Shown here: in pieces, positions 40,808-49,913 of the stretch
Layout: the number at the start of each line of letters is the position of its first letter
Numbering within the stretch: position 1 is the first letter of the stretch
Origin: JBEKCD01 sp050015055
GTDB taxonomy: Archaea; Thermoproteota; Bathyarchaeia; Bathyarchaeales; Bathycorpusculaceae
Length of the DNA: 64,000 nucleotides
Reading direction: 5' to 3'
Assembly: GCA_050015055.1 (NCBI GenBank)
Contig: JBEKCD010000013.1
Location: 1 to 64,000 of the forward strand
Program-made: the position numbers and the translations under genes
Notes under the pieces: generated by a model
Told to the model about the DNA's origin: nothing
Seen by the model: only the letters and a program-made list of their open reading frames with translations
The model's database searches: none

Positions 40808-42916
40808 TCAACCGTCTATTTTTTGACTCTTGTTTCTTCTTCTCCTGTAGACCTCCAATATAAGAACCAGAAGCACACTCAGCACGATGATTATGACTAC
40901 CGCCAGTTGACTTGTTTCAACTGGAAGCCCAGCCAACAACACGTACCTCGTCATTGTAACCGAAACCGTCGTTGAACCATCAACAAGAAGATTCTCAATC
41001 ATGGCTGGCGAACCCTTATCCGACAGGTAAACCGAGATACTGTAACTGTCACCTACCAGATTGGCAAACGTAACCGTGCCATTAGCCTGCGTCCGACTCG
41101 AAATCGCTTCAACCCCGTTTCCCTGCAACGTCACGTTCGTGTTTGCAAACGGCTGCCCAAAGTAGTCAGTCACCGTGACCGAAATGCTCAACCCGAAGAG
41201 ATCACAGTTCACAGTCACGTTTTCATCTTGGAACAGGTGTACTGTCGTGCTGTTAAGCTCCTTTCCTGCACTGTCAAGAATCTCCACATCGTACTCGCCA
41301 AAAGTCGCATTGTGGAAAGCGACAGTGCCATTCGAATCAGTGTTTCCGTCATAGTTAATGCCGCCAACCAACTCTCTGGCCTCCACTGTAGCATTACTGA
41401 ACGGCTGCCCATCAGCCTTGAAGGCCTGGACTTGCAATGCGTACGAGGGGCAACCGATGGTTACGTTGAAGAAGGGCACCAGGCTTCCACCGACCAGCAG
41501 ATTTGTAATCGTTCCGTTGACAGTGTTGTTTGAAGAAGACTCGATAATCGTTGTCACGTTAAACGACGTATTGTACCGCGAGGCGTTCAGAGTATACGTA
41601 CTATTTGGCAACAGCGATTGCGCCACCACGTTTCCAGTGACATTTGTTGTCAAAGTCACGTTCTCCGGTGTCAGGTAGACCCCCGCTTCGGGGATGCCTA
41701 CTTCAGCACCGTTCACAATCGCAACAACCTTAATGTTCAAATCGGTAAGATTGAGTACAAGATCACTTGCCCCAGTGTTGTTTACTTCAAAATGGCCTTC
41801 TCCGACCTCCACACCTTGGAAATATCCTTTCAAAGTGTAGTTTCCAATTTCGAGCATCATCACTGCCAGACCATTCGAATCGGTTGTTTGATTGCTCACA
41901 GACGTCCCGTTTTCAAAGGCATTAACGGCGACGTTTGGCACAAGGTCTTTAGCCAAATTCCTTGCAGTCACATTGAAAGCAAAACCTGGGACTGTGAAGT
42001 CCTGAGTATCTGGAACAGTCTTCACTGTCGGAGACGCCGCTATTGAAACAATGTTCACACTATAGGTGCCCACTGAAGCATTCAACGGCACTGCAAAGCT
42101 CGAATAATTGACTACACCTGCAGAATTAGCGGTCAGATTCACGGAATATTGAATGTTGGTTCCGGTCACGTTAAGCATGACGGTTTCGTTGGCGGCATAG
42201 ACTGCCTTGATGTTAACTGTCTGCATCCTGTGATATTCCGTCGAATTCGTCAAACCCACGATGAACGCCGCTGGGGCAACCGTGGAGTTAGCAGAAACCG
42301 TGTAATTGCCGACGTAGTTGGTGTTAGCGCCCGTCGAAAAATCCCCAGGATAAGTCAGGGTTACGCTACCGTTTCCGAGGGCGGACGTTGGAATGCCGAA
42401 CTGTTTAGAGTATGTCGAATTGTCGGGGTTTTGAACATTAATCGTAGAACCGTACGTCATGTTGGAATCCCCGCCAGTTACATTGAAAAAGATCGGTACT
42501 GAGTCACCTTCCTGCAACTGTGTTGGGGGTGGAGGAACAGTAACGTTCATGTAATATGCCGTTGAAATATAGAAAACATGTGTGACATTCTCAAGGGGGT
42601 TGCTCACATCAACCACTGTCACCGTGTGGTTGCCTAACGTTGCTTCTGGAACTAGAAACGAGGCGGTCACGTTGTTTTCAGTAGCATTTCCAACTACTTG
42701 AATCGTGCCATCAAAAGTAACGCTGTACGTCCCGTTTGTCGTCGTCAGGTTTGCCGTCAACGTAACGTTCGTACCAACATTTCCCGTGGCAGGACTGATA
42801 GAGAACATCTGCATCACAGCATTAGCTCTAGGCAAGAATGAAAAACCCAGTAGCACAGATGTTAACATCAAGAACAAACACATCAACTGTTTAGCTCTAA
42901 GCCGAATTTTTGCCAA
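40808..42916 (-). CDS. secreted, membrane-anchored multi-domain beta-sandwich protein
   Basis: A signal peptide (basic KIRLRAKQ, hydrophobic LMCLFLMLTSVLLGFSFL, cleavage after ANA near residue 33) is followed by about 600 residues of Ig/CARDB/carboxypeptidase-regulatory-like domains. Repeated lines such as TDSNGLAVMMLEIGNYTLKG and TQANGTVTFANLVGDSYSIS are the typical peptidase-regulatory repeat. N-glycosylation sequons (N-x-T/S) are extremely frequent. A single C-terminal membrane helix (LAVVIIIVLSVLLVLILEV) ends in YRRRRNKSQK. It should be an S-layer-associated or adhesin-type surface protein; the anchor is preceded by LPVETSQ. The longest gene of this strand; transcribed alone. Confidence 0.85.
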   Translation of the reverse strand: MAKIRLRAKQLMCLFLMLTSVLLGFSFLPRANAVMQMFSISPATGNVGTNVTLTANLTTTNGTYSVTFDGTIQVVGNATENNVTASFLVPEATLGNHTVTVVDVSNPLENVTHVFYISTAYYMNVTVPPPPTQLQEGDSVPIFFNVTGGDSNMTYGSTINVQNPDNSTYSKQFGIPTSALGNGSVTLTYPGDFSTGANTNYVGNYTVSANSTVAPAAFIVGLTNSTEYHRMQTVNIKAVYAANETVMLNVTGTNIQYSVNLTANSAGVVNYSSFAVPLNASVGTYSVNIVSIAASPTVKTVPDTQDFTVPGFAFNVTARNLAKDLVPNVAVNAFENGTSVSNQTTDSNGLAVMMLEIGNYTLKGYFQGVEVGEGHFEVNNTGASDLVLNLTDLNIKVVAIVNGAEVGIPEAGVYLTPENVTLTTNVTGNVVAQSLLPNSTYTLNASRYNTSFNVTTIIESSSNNTVNGTITNLLVGGSLVPFFNVTIGCPSYALQVQAFKADGQPFSNATVEARELVGGINYDGNTDSNGTVAFHNATFGEYDVEILDSAGKELNSTTVHLFQDENVTVNCDLFGLSISVTVTDYFGQPFANTNVTLQGNGVEAISSRTQANGTVTFANLVGDSYSISVYLSDKGSPAMIENLLVDGSTTVSVTMTRYVLLAGLPVETSQLAVVIIIVLSVLLVLILEVYRRRRNKSQKIDG

Positions 42917-43021
42917 GCGTCTTCCCTCGAACTATACATCCAAGATTGTGAACATCTCTAATACTGGGTGCATTTTAAACTTTACCTTTTCCACCGCAAT
43001 CTCTGACGCGCGCTTGGCACA

Positions 43022-44266
43022 TTGTCAAATGAAAAGCAACTTAAGCCCGAAGCAGATAGTACTGAAGATTTGAGGCGTTCAGGCGTGATTGAGGATATTC
43101 TAAGCCTAGTCAATAGGCATGAAGAGTGGCGCGGCAAGCAATGTTTGAACCTCATCCCATCCGAGAACATAATGAGCCCAACCGCGCGCAGACTACTTTC
43201 CTCGGAACTTGCACATCGTTACACTTCCAGAGATCGATTCTACATGGGAACACGTTTCACGGATGAAATCGAACAATACGGTGAAAAACTGGCAAAAGAA
43301 GTGTTCAAAGCAGAAACCGCAGATCTACGACCCCTTTCAGGGCACATCGCCGACACAATTGTCCTAGCAAACCTCACGAAACCAGGCGACACGCTCATGT
43401 GCCTCTCCCCGCAAGACGGAGGATACCCCGGAATGTGGAGCGAAGGCCTCGCAGGACTCTTCAAACTTAAACCTGTTCCCTTCCCGTTCTCAAAGAAAGA
43501 CTGGAACATAAGAGTTGAAGAAGCAAAAGAAGCCATATCGCAATTCAAACCTCGAATAGTGATTTTCGGTGCAAGCCTGATTCTCTTCCCGTATCCAGTC
43601 AGCACACTGGCAAAAGTTGCCCACGAAAACGGTGCAATCGTAGGATTCGACGGCTCACACGTCCTCGGACTTATTGCCGGCGAACAGTTCCAGGATCCAC
43701 TGCGAGAAGGCGCACAAGCCCTGTTCGGCTCAACACACAAGAGTTTATTCGGCCCTCAAGGAGGCATACTGTTGGCAAACAAGGAAATCGGAGAAACCTT
43801 GAAAGGGAAGATTTATCCTGCTTTCGTGGACAATGCCCATTGGAACCGCATCGCAGCGCTTACCTTAGCCTTGGCTGAAATGAAAGACTTCGGCAAAGCG
43901 TACGCAGCGCAGATTGTCCGCAACTCAAAATCCTTGGCCAAAGCACTGCAAGACTACGGCTGCCCAGTGATTTGCCAACACCTAGGCTTCACCCAGTCCC
44001 ACCAAGTCATAGTGGACTACGGAGACTACGAAAAAGGAAGAACCGTAGCAGAAGAGCTTCAACGTGCAAACATAATCACAGACTGCGTGATTAGATTTGG
44101 CACATGCGAGGTCACAAGACGCGGGATGAAAGAGACGGAAATGCTGAAAATAGCCGAACTAGTCAAAAGAACAATCATCGACAAGGAGAACCCGGAGGCA
44201 ATCAAAAAGAACGTGGCGAAACTCGCCGGCGAGTTCCAGAAGGCACAATACTGCTTTGACGCGTAA
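43022..44266 (+). CDS. serine hydroxymethyltransferase-like PLP enzyme
   Basis: CLNLIPSENIMSPTARRLLSSELAHRY, YGEKLAKEVFKAETADLRPLSG and the PLP lysine motif FGSTHKSLFGPQGG identify the GlyA fold of aminotransferase family I/II. Sequence is divergent from standard GlyA (for example GHIADTIVLANLTKPGD, no clear folate or pterin pocket motif) and close to the archaeal SHMT-like group, so activity with tetrahydromethanopterin, an aldolase or another beta-eliminating reaction are all possible. TTG 43022 is the likely start; TTTTAAAC near 42977 could be the TATA box. No neighbour in the same operon. Confidence 0.82.
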   Translation: MSNEKQLKPEADSTEDLRRSGVIEDILSLVNRHEEWRGKQCLNLIPSENIMSPTARRLLSSELAHRYTSRDRFYMGTRFTDEIEQYGEKLAKEVFKAETADLRPLSGHIADTIVLANLTKPGDTLMCLSPQDGGYPGMWSEGLAGLFKLKPVPFPFSKKDWNIRVEEAKEAISQFKPRIVIFGASLILFPYPVSTLAKVAHENGAIVGFDGSHVLGLIAGEQFQDPLREGAQALFGSTHKSLFGPQGGILLANKEIGETLKGKIYPAFVDNAHWNRIAALTLALAEMKDFGKAYAAQIVRNSKSLAKALQDYGCPVICQHLGFTQSHQVIVDYGDYEKGRTVAEELQRANIITDCVIRFGTCEVTRRGMKETEMLKIAELVKRTIIDKENPEAIKKNVAKLAGEFQKAQYCFDA

Positions 44267-44559
44267 CACCGCATTGTCTCTCCATCCTCACCCTCTGAAA
44301 CATCTGCGCAACACGCCTGAAAGTGGTTACGTTGGAAACATGCGTCCCGTCCACTGCAGAAAGCCGCGTTGTACTGTTAAGCAAACTTGAGAGTTCAAGG
44401 AGATTTGACAGCGCGTAATATTCTTTGCAATTAAGTCAGCTTTTGAAGCCAGGTTAGCACATGGTAAGTTATTTTTGAATCAAATGAGAACAAAGCTTAA
44501 ATATTCCCTCGAGCATTACCCTTACTCTTGAACCAAAGATTGAATCGAGGTGTTGATGG

Positions 44560-44757
44560 ATGGTTAAAGATGGACGAGGGCGCCTATTCAGGAGAAAAGA
44601 CGGCAAATACCTCATCTACCTGCCGAAAGACTTAGCCGAAGACAGCATGTTCCCATTCAAAGGCTCCGACTCTATATTTGTAAAGGTGTCCTTCAGACCA
44701 AGCGGCGACATCAGACTGCTGATAGAGGAATGGAAAGAACCAGTACCAGAGGAATGA
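44560..44757 (+). CDS. conserved archaeal small protein of unknown function (65 residues)
   Basis: The protein begins VKDGRGRLFRRKDGKYLIYL and contains FKGSDSIFVKVSFRPSGD, with an acidic C-terminus. Its alternating hydrophobic strands suggest a small beta-barrel. GAGGTG lies 7 nt before ATG 44560 and CTTAAATATT near 44497 is a good TATA box, so it is a real, separately transcribed gene. No known domain is recognised. Confidence 0.72.
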   Translation: MVKDGRGRLFRRKDGKYLIYLPKDLAEDSMFPFKGSDSIFVKVSFRPSGDIRLLIEEWKEPVPEE

Positions 44758-44860
44758 GCAAGGCACGGCACGGGGCAAAAGCCGCCCGTCCCTATTTTTG
44801 AGGATACGATAAAATACTCGTTTATTCTACATATTCCAAACCCAAAAAGGTGCTAACGTA

Positions 44861-45499
44861 ATGGACGCTCTGAAAACTATTCTAGACGAAACAAGAAAAG
44901 AGCTAATGTGCAAGGACAAAGTGAGAGAAACAGCTTACAGAGATCTGAGAGAAGCAACGAGCCTTTCGAAGCAAGCAATACTTCTCATTCATCAAAAAAG
45001 GTTGAAAGAAGCAGAAAAATCCATTGAAAAAGCACGCAGAACTATTTCAAGAGTCAACGACATCTCAGCCTCACATCCCAGCATCATCTATTGCGGCCCG
45101 TACAGCGCCGCGCTTCAAGAATACTCGGAAGCAAACATATTCCTGAAACTAGTCCAAGAATCAAGGTTCATAACACCCAAGGAGATTGGTGCTCCTTCGG
45201 ATGATTACGTGCTTGGACTGGCTGATGTAATAGGCGAATGCAGACGCGCAGTGCTGGACGCTCTACGCGAAGGTGACGCAAAAAAGGGAGAAAATTACCT
45301 GCAAACAATGGACCAAATCTACATCGAACTCATGGCTATGGACGAATCTTACATGCTTGTGCCAGGCCTAAGGAGAAAATGTGACGTTGCTAGAAAACTC
45401 ATCGAGATCACTCGCGGAGACATAACCCAAGAAATCCGAAGAAACGAGCTTGAGAAACATCTGAGACAGTTTGAAAAGTACGCAAGAAGCAAGAAATGA
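44861..45499 (+). CDS. translin-family protein
   Basis: The 212-residue all-helical protein carries the translin/TRAX core: DYVLGLADVIGECRRAVLDAL with the acidic residues around the predicted RNA-cleaving site, preceded by EYSEANIFLKLVQESRF. Archaeal translins form octamers and bind or cleave single-stranded RNA/DNA. GGTG lies 8 nt before ATG 44861. The endonuclease V gene begins 41 nt after its stop, suggesting a nucleic-acid maintenance operon with the HD-domain gene that follows. Confidence 0.85.
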   Translation: MDALKTILDETRKELMCKDKVRETAYRDLREATSLSKQAILLIHQKRLKEAEKSIEKARRTISRVNDISASHPSIIYCGPYSAALQEYSEANIFLKLVQESRFITPKEIGAPSDDYVLGLADVIGECRRAVLDALREGDAKKGENYLQTMDQIYIELMAMDESYMLVPGLRRKCDVARKLIEITRGDITQEIRRNELEKHLRQFEKYARSKK

Positions 45500-45539
45500 A
45501 CCCAACGCAGCACCGAAAAGAACCACTGGTGAGAATAAC

Positions 45540-46226
45540 ATCAAACATCGCTTTTCTACCAAGAAAGCCCATGAAGCTCAGCTACGAATGTCAGAGAAGA
45601 TTACTTTCGAGGACAGATTACCCAAGAGAATCTGCTCAGTGGCGGGTGTAGACATTGCCTATGCTGATGACGTGTCTATAGGAGCCGTGGCAGTTCTTGA
45701 TTATTACTCCTTCAAGCTCGTGGAAAAGCAAACAGCCTTCTGCAAGACTCGTTTTCCCTACATTCCAACCCTACTTTCCTTCAGAGAAACAGAACCCGCG
45801 GTCCTGTGCATTCGAAAACTGCGCACCCAACCGGACCTGTTCCTAGTCGACGCCCACGGGTTTGCGCACCCTTATCACTGCGGATTCGCAAGCCATCTGG
45901 GACTCATTCTGAGAAAACCGGTAGTCGGTGTTGCAAAAAGCAAATTGATCGGCGAAGTCAAAACTGCCAAATCCAAAGACGATTCGAACCTCATCGAGTA
46001 TGACCAAAGGACCGTTGGCGCGGCTGTCACCACCAAGAGCGGATGCAAACCCGTCTATGTCAGCGTTGGACACATGATTTCGCTAGAAACAGCCATCAAA
46101 ATAGTCAAGCACTGTGCCAAAAATAACCGAATGCCAGAACCTGTTCTCATGGCCCACAGCATAGCAACAGGAGAGAAACGAAAAATCAATATCCCCTCAA
46201 CAACTAAGAACCGTGATAGTGAATGA
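45540..46226 (+). CDS. nfi: endonuclease V (inosine-specific), probable AUC start
   Basis: VAGVDIAYADD (first catalytic Asp), FRETEP (second acidic ligand region), DLFLVDAHGFAHPYHCGFASHLGLILRKPVVGVAKSKL and PVYVSVGHMISLETAI are the conserved blocks of endonuclease V, which cleaves DNA or RNA one base 3' of deoxyinosine/inosine. The N-terminal helix (FSTKKAHEAQLRMSEKI) is part of the fold, but no ATG/GTG/TTG precedes it except TTG 45471, inside translin. GGTGAG (45528-45533) lies 7 nt before in-frame ATC at 45540, which I take as start; ATG 45588 would cut the helix. It overlaps the HD gene by 14 bp. Confidence 0.8.
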   Translation: MKHRFSTKKAHEAQLRMSEKITFEDRLPKRICSVAGVDIAYADDVSIGAVAVLDYYSFKLVEKQTAFCKTRFPYIPTLLSFRETEPAVLCIRKLRTQPDLFLVDAHGFAHPYHCGFASHLGLILRKPVVGVAKSKLIGEVKTAKSKDDSNLIEYDQRTVGAAVTTKSGCKPVYVSVGHMISLETAIKIVKHCAKNNRMPEPVLMAHSIATGEKRKINIPSTTKNRDSE

Positions 46227-46935
46227 ATTGCTAAACCCAAAACTCAGTGCGATAGCAAAAAAGATTCGCAACGAACCCCTTCGCCAGAAGGTCATTGAAC
46301 TGTTGAAAAACCCCACTATCGAAATCAACGGCAAAACATACTCAGGCTTGCCTCTTGAAACATCGCCCGCCGGTATATCACGTCACCACAGCTACCCGGG
46401 CGGATACATTGAACACGTCGCTTCAACAACAAACCTCGCACTGGCAATGTGCGACTCCGTGGAGAAGACATACCACGGCAGTGTAAACCGCGACCTTGTC
46501 ATATCCGGCGTACTGTTGCACGACATATTCAAACCGACAACATACACTATCAACAAGAACGGAAGCTACAGCTCAGCACGCTTAGCCGACTACTTGGACC
46601 ACCTATCACTCGCAACTTCGGAACTCGTTCGCAGAGACTTTCCGCTAGAACTGGTTCACATAGTGTCAGCGCACCACGGCGAGGCGAGCCCGATAAGACC
46701 GAAGACCATTGAGGCCCTGATCTGCCACTTGGCAGACTCGACAGATTCACGTTTGAACAGCGAAGTCTTGAACGCAGCAGCATACCTTTCAAGAAGAGCC
46801 ATGGGTCAAGAACTTTCCAGGATGAACTCGAAGGAAGCATTCGAAATAGTCCGTTCGAAGTCCGTCGAAGGCTGGGAAGGCGTTGCAAAAACCATAGAAA
46901 AAATAAGTCGCAGAAGAAAAACGCACAAAACTTAA
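46213..46935 (+). CDS. HD-domain phosphohydrolase/nuclease
   Basis: HD-superfamily metal ligands are in order: ISRHHSYPGGYIEHV, GVLLHDIFKPTTY, IVSAHHGEASPIRP and CHLADSTDS. The layout with a short N-terminal helical part resembles the HD half of YhaM-type 3'-5' exoribonucleases, but the OB-fold half is missing. Nucleic acid or nucleotide hydrolysis is the expected role. GTG 46213 overlaps the endonuclease V gene by 14 bp, making co-translation likely. 240 residues; the C-terminus is strongly basic (KISRRRKTHK). Confidence 0.82.
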   Translation: MIVNELLNPKLSAIAKKIRNEPLRQKVIELLKNPTIEINGKTYSGLPLETSPAGISRHHSYPGGYIEHVASTTNLALAMCDSVEKTYHGSVNRDLVISGVLLHDIFKPTTYTINKNGSYSSARLADYLDHLSLATSELVRRDFPLELVHIVSAHHGEASPIRPKTIEALICHLADSTDSRLNSEVLNAAAYLSRRAMGQELSRMNSKEAFEIVRSKSVEGWEGVAKTIEKISRRRKTHKT

Positions 46936-46976
46936 TAGCTCAGCCTGCGTGAAAACTGAGAAACAGTGACTTAAGA

Positions 46977-47303
46977 TTGGAAATCTCCTTTGATGAGTTT
47001 CAAAAACTCGATCTTCGTGTTGGAAAAATAGTGGAAGCTGACCAAATCCCAGGGTCACGAAACCTCATAAGAATGATAGTTGATTTTGGGACTGAAAAGA
47101 GGCAAGCCGTTGCTGGACTCTTGCAGTGGTACAAACCAGAGGATCTCGTGGGCAAAAAGTGCGCCTTCATTCTCAATCTTCAGAGACGCAAAATGATGGG
47201 CGTCGAATCCCAGTGCATGATCTTCGCCGCTGAGGACGACAAGGGCAACGTTGTGATCTTGCAGCCTGAAAAGGACGTCGCACCGGGAAGCAGAATACAT
47301 TAG
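46977..47303 (+). CDS. tRNA-binding OB-fold protein (MetRS beta-subunit/Arc1p-like)
   Basis: The 108-residue protein is a single EMAP-II/MetG C-terminal-type OB fold: FDEFQKLDLRVGKIVEADQI, AGLLQWYKPEDLVGKKCAFI and RRKMMGVESQCMIFAAED are the canonical blocks. In archaea such stand-alone domains serve as the beta subunit of methionyl-tRNA synthetase or as general tRNA binders. TTG 46977 is the only suitable start, with ACTTAATAG near 46930 as possible TATA box. It is convergent with the RFC genes. Confidence 0.86.
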   Translation: MEISFDEFQKLDLRVGKIVEADQIPGSRNLIRMIVDFGTEKRQAVAGLLQWYKPEDLVGKKCAFILNLQRRKMMGVESQCMIFAAEDDKGNVVILQPEKDVAPGSRIH

Positions 47304-47317
47304 CAGGCGACCAATCG

Positions 47318-48577
47318 TTAACCCATGAGTTTGATGATCGCTTCAGCTTTTTCCTCGCTCCCGACGAGATACTCAACCATTTCCTGGTTCAAGTCCAGCC
47401 ACTTTGCCAGTCCAGCTGCCATCTCAGCATTATTGTCGAACATTATCTTCAGGTACGGAATGACTTCCCTCGAGGCTCTTCTAGCTGAAATGTGGTTCTT
47501 CTTCTTGATCTTGGCACCTATACTTAATTTCATGGCACGTTCGGCTCTGGACCTCGACAACATCTGTATACGTTCAGGGAACTTGAATTGGATCCACCCT
47601 GAAGTTCTGGTGTTCTTTCTAGCCAGGGCTACACCAGCCGTCATGTAGTCTATCACGTAACGCAAAAAACCCCACTCCTGCGTTGCGCGGATTCTGCCGC
47701 GATAAACATCTGCAATAGACAGTGCATCCATCGCGTCGGCCAGATCATGCGGGTCCGTTAGGTGCGCTGGAACATTCTCGTAGATCCACTCGAAAAGCAT
47801 GTCAGTGTCAACGTCCACCATGTTGGCGGCCTGCTTTGCGCTGGCGCAGGTCTTTCCGTAGAGTATCATTCTTAGAACGTTGAAGATGCTGTCTTGCCTA
47901 TCTCGGTAGCCCAGCCAAGATACGTCCTCGTATGTCAACGTTTTCTTACCTTGGCCCAGCGCCTGGAGATCGTTCACTGCAGAACGCACATCCCCTCCTG
48001 AGCGTTGGGCAATAAACTTTATCGCAGCCTCGTCTGCTTGAATCCCCTCGTCTTCACTTATCAACTTCAAACGCTTCGCAACTTCGCCTGCAGGCGGCTT
48101 CTTAAACTCTATCAAAAGGCAGTAGCTGCGGAGGTTGGAGAAACGAGGGTCATATGCGCTGTTAGCAATCAAGATTATTGGGCACTGTGCAGCTTTGACC
48201 ACGTCGGTTATTGCCTTCACTCCGCCTCTGTCTGAAGTCCCGGTTAACCCGTCCAATTCATCAAGAAGAATTATCCTTTTTCCACCGAACAGTGAACCGT
48301 ATTGCGAGGCCAGCCCTGCAAACCGATTTATCGCGTCCTCAGTTCGATAGTCGCTCGCGTTATTCTCCACGAACTCCATCCCATAATCATGAGCCAAGGC
48401 TTCGACAGTAACCGTTTTCCCCACGCCCGGCGGCCCATAGAGAAAGGCGGCCCTCTTCTTGGGGATTCCTTTTTCCCAAGATTTTGTCCATTCAATGAGC
48501 TTTTCAATAGCGTCAGCGTTCCCAACGATGTCAGCCAGTGACTTCGGCGTGTGCTTAACGGTCCAAGCAAAGTGCAA
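47318..48577 (-). CDS. rfcL: replication factor C large subunit
   Basis: The AAA+ clamp loader motifs are present: GPPGVGKT at 48-55, LLDELD at 104-109 and a sensor region ILIANSAYDPR. The sequence begins WTVKHTPKSLADIVGN, the RfcL form of box II. At 419 residues it lacks the long lysine-rich tail of euryarchaeal RfcL and resembles the shorter crenarchaeal form; no PIP box is obvious at the C-terminus. The TTG start at 48577 follows AGGTG by about 8 nt and 10 nt after the rfcS stop. With RfcS it loads PCNA onto primed DNA. Confidence 0.92.
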   Translation of the reverse strand: MHFAWTVKHTPKSLADIVGNADAIEKLIEWTKSWEKGIPKKRAAFLYGPPGVGKTVTVEALAHDYGMEFVENNASDYRTEDAINRFAGLASQYGSLFGGKRIILLDELDGLTGTSDRGGVKAITDVVKAAQCPIILIANSAYDPRFSNLRSYCLLIEFKKPPAGEVAKRLKLISEDEGIQADEAAIKFIAQRSGGDVRSAVNDLQALGQGKKTLTYEDVSWLGYRDRQDSIFNVLRMILYGKTCASAKQAANMVDVDTDMLFEWIYENVPAHLTDPHDLADAMDALSIADVYRGRIRATQEWGFLRYVIDYMTAGVALARKNTRTSGWIQFKFPERIQMLSRSRAERAMKLSIGAKIKKKNHISARRASREVIPYLKIMFDNNAEMAAGLAKWLDLNQEMVEYLVGSEEKAEAIIKLMG

Positions 48578-48587
48578 GAATTTGCAC

Positions 48588-49559
48588 CTATCTTGCGCTT
48601 CTCAAATCGCAGCCAGCTTCAACGAGCCTAGCCAGCAACGCGCTCAACTGGATCTCTTCATCAGCTCCTTCAACAAGCCTGAAATCCGCCTCGCCCACAA
48701 TGTCAGCCAGTTTTATCTTCCACTGCTCAGGAAGCTCAGCTCTGAAGAGTTCTGTGTGAATCTGACGTATCACGTCGCTCCCAGCCACACCGTACTTCTG
48801 GATCATGTCACGCAACTGTTTTCTTGCTTCCATGAAGTCACCCTCCATAGCCACTTTGATCATCTTTTGCACGTCTGCAGGGCTAGCTTTTCCGGTGATC
48901 GAATAGATTACCTTTGCATCGACGGGTTTGCCCAACGAAGCCGCGGATTGTAGAGTGTTAATGGCCCGTCTCAGGTCTCCACCACAAATCTCAAAAATAG
49001 CGTCCAAACCCTCACTTGACAGTTTCACCTTTTCTTTTTCAGCCATCTCTTTCAAGTAAGAATCATGGGCTTCTCTCGGCAAGTAGGTAAAACGGAAAGG
49101 AGCACACCTCGATTGAATAGGCTCAATTATCCTCCCACTATAGTTAGCGCACATGATGAAACGGCAAGTCTCCGTGTAACGCTCCATCGTCCGCCTAAGA
49201 GCCTGCTGAGCATCAGACGTCATGTTGTCCGCCTCATCCAGAATCATTATTTTAAACGGAATTTCACCAATCGATTTCACCCTCGCAAAAGTCTTCACGG
49301 TCTCCCTAACGACGTCAATTCCTCTCTCGTCACTCGCATTCAACTCCATCATGTGCTCTCTATAAACATCGCCGTAAAGATCCCTTGCCAAACAAAGAGC
49401 CGCGGTGGTCTTCCCAGTGCCCGGCGGCCCCGCAAAAATGCAGTGCGGCACGTTTCTCGACTTCGTGAAACTCTTCAACCGCTCAACAATATCTTTCTGG
49501 TCAACGATGTCGCTCAGCTTCTTCGGCCTGTACTTTTCAGCCCACATCTCGAAACTCAA
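48588..49559 (-). CDS. rfcS: replication factor C small subunit
   Basis: Walker A GPPGTGKT at 44-51, Walker B LDEAD at 107-111, the sensor/arginine segment IIEPIQSRCAPFRF and the N-terminal MWAEKYRPKKLSDIVDQ are those of RfcS. I start at TTG 49559 because GGAGGT is placed 9 nt upstream; ATG 49595 would put GGAGGT inside the gene. The product assembles as four copies with one RfcL. The gene is followed at 10 nt by rfcL. Confidence 0.92.
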   Translation of the reverse strand: MSFEMWAEKYRPKKLSDIVDQKDIVERLKSFTKSRNVPHCIFAGPPGTGKTTAALCLARDLYGDVYREHMMELNASDERGIDVVRETVKTFARVKSIGEIPFKIMILDEADNMTSDAQQALRRTMERYTETCRFIMCANYSGRIIEPIQSRCAPFRFTYLPREAHDSYLKEMAEKEKVKLSSEGLDAIFEICGGDLRRAINTLQSAASLGKPVDAKVIYSITGKASPADVQKMIKVAMEGDFMEARKQLRDMIQKYGVAGSDVIRQIHTELFRAELPEQWKIKLADIVGEADFRLVEGADEEIQLSALLARLVEAGCDLRSAR

Positions 49560-49913
49560 CCCACATGAACCTCCCGGTCTATACGTTATTTCCATGCACT
49601 AATAAAAGTTATACCTGCATCAAAGAAAATATGCCTCCGGAGACCCCGACCAGCCGCTGAGCAATTCACACCGTGGTCAATTGCTTGCTTAGAAGAGCAG
49701 CACTTGAATCAGGTTAGACCGTGAGAATAGCAGACTTCCAGGCACGACAGATGCTTAGCTGGGGGATAGACGTTCAGAGTTTCACGCATACGCTCACCGT
49801 GGGTCCATGTTCATAAATGTTCATTTCTACGCCCTTCTAAGGCAACGTTTAAATGCTGATTGAGTCACACATCCTAGTTCCAAAAAGTTTACAAATGTAA
49901 AGGAGAGAGAAGA
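49560..49913. other. gap with promoter of the glutamate-synthase-like gene
   Basis: The gap between the divergent rfcS and the glutamate-synthase-like gene holds GCAACGTTTAAATGC at 49842-49856 and a ribosome-binding GGAG before ATG 49914. The remaining bases show no frame or hairpin I can support. Confidence 0.6.
49842..49856 (+). promoter_or_regulatory. promoter element shared with the GDH gene
   Basis: GCAACGTTTAAATGC contains a TATA-like TTTAAAT and predicts a start near 49877, giving a 37-nt leader. The identical 15-mer lies at 51551-51565 before GDH. The bases preceding TTTAAAT (GCAACG) may be the BRE or a regulator site. Confidence 0.65.

Noticed and set aside
44202..44440. minus-strand frame reading STTRLSAVDGTHVSNVTTFRR in the gap before 44560
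   Set aside because: It looks somewhat protein-like and could be a gene scar, but it overlaps the end of the SHMT-like gene, has no ribosome-binding site and matches no family I can name.
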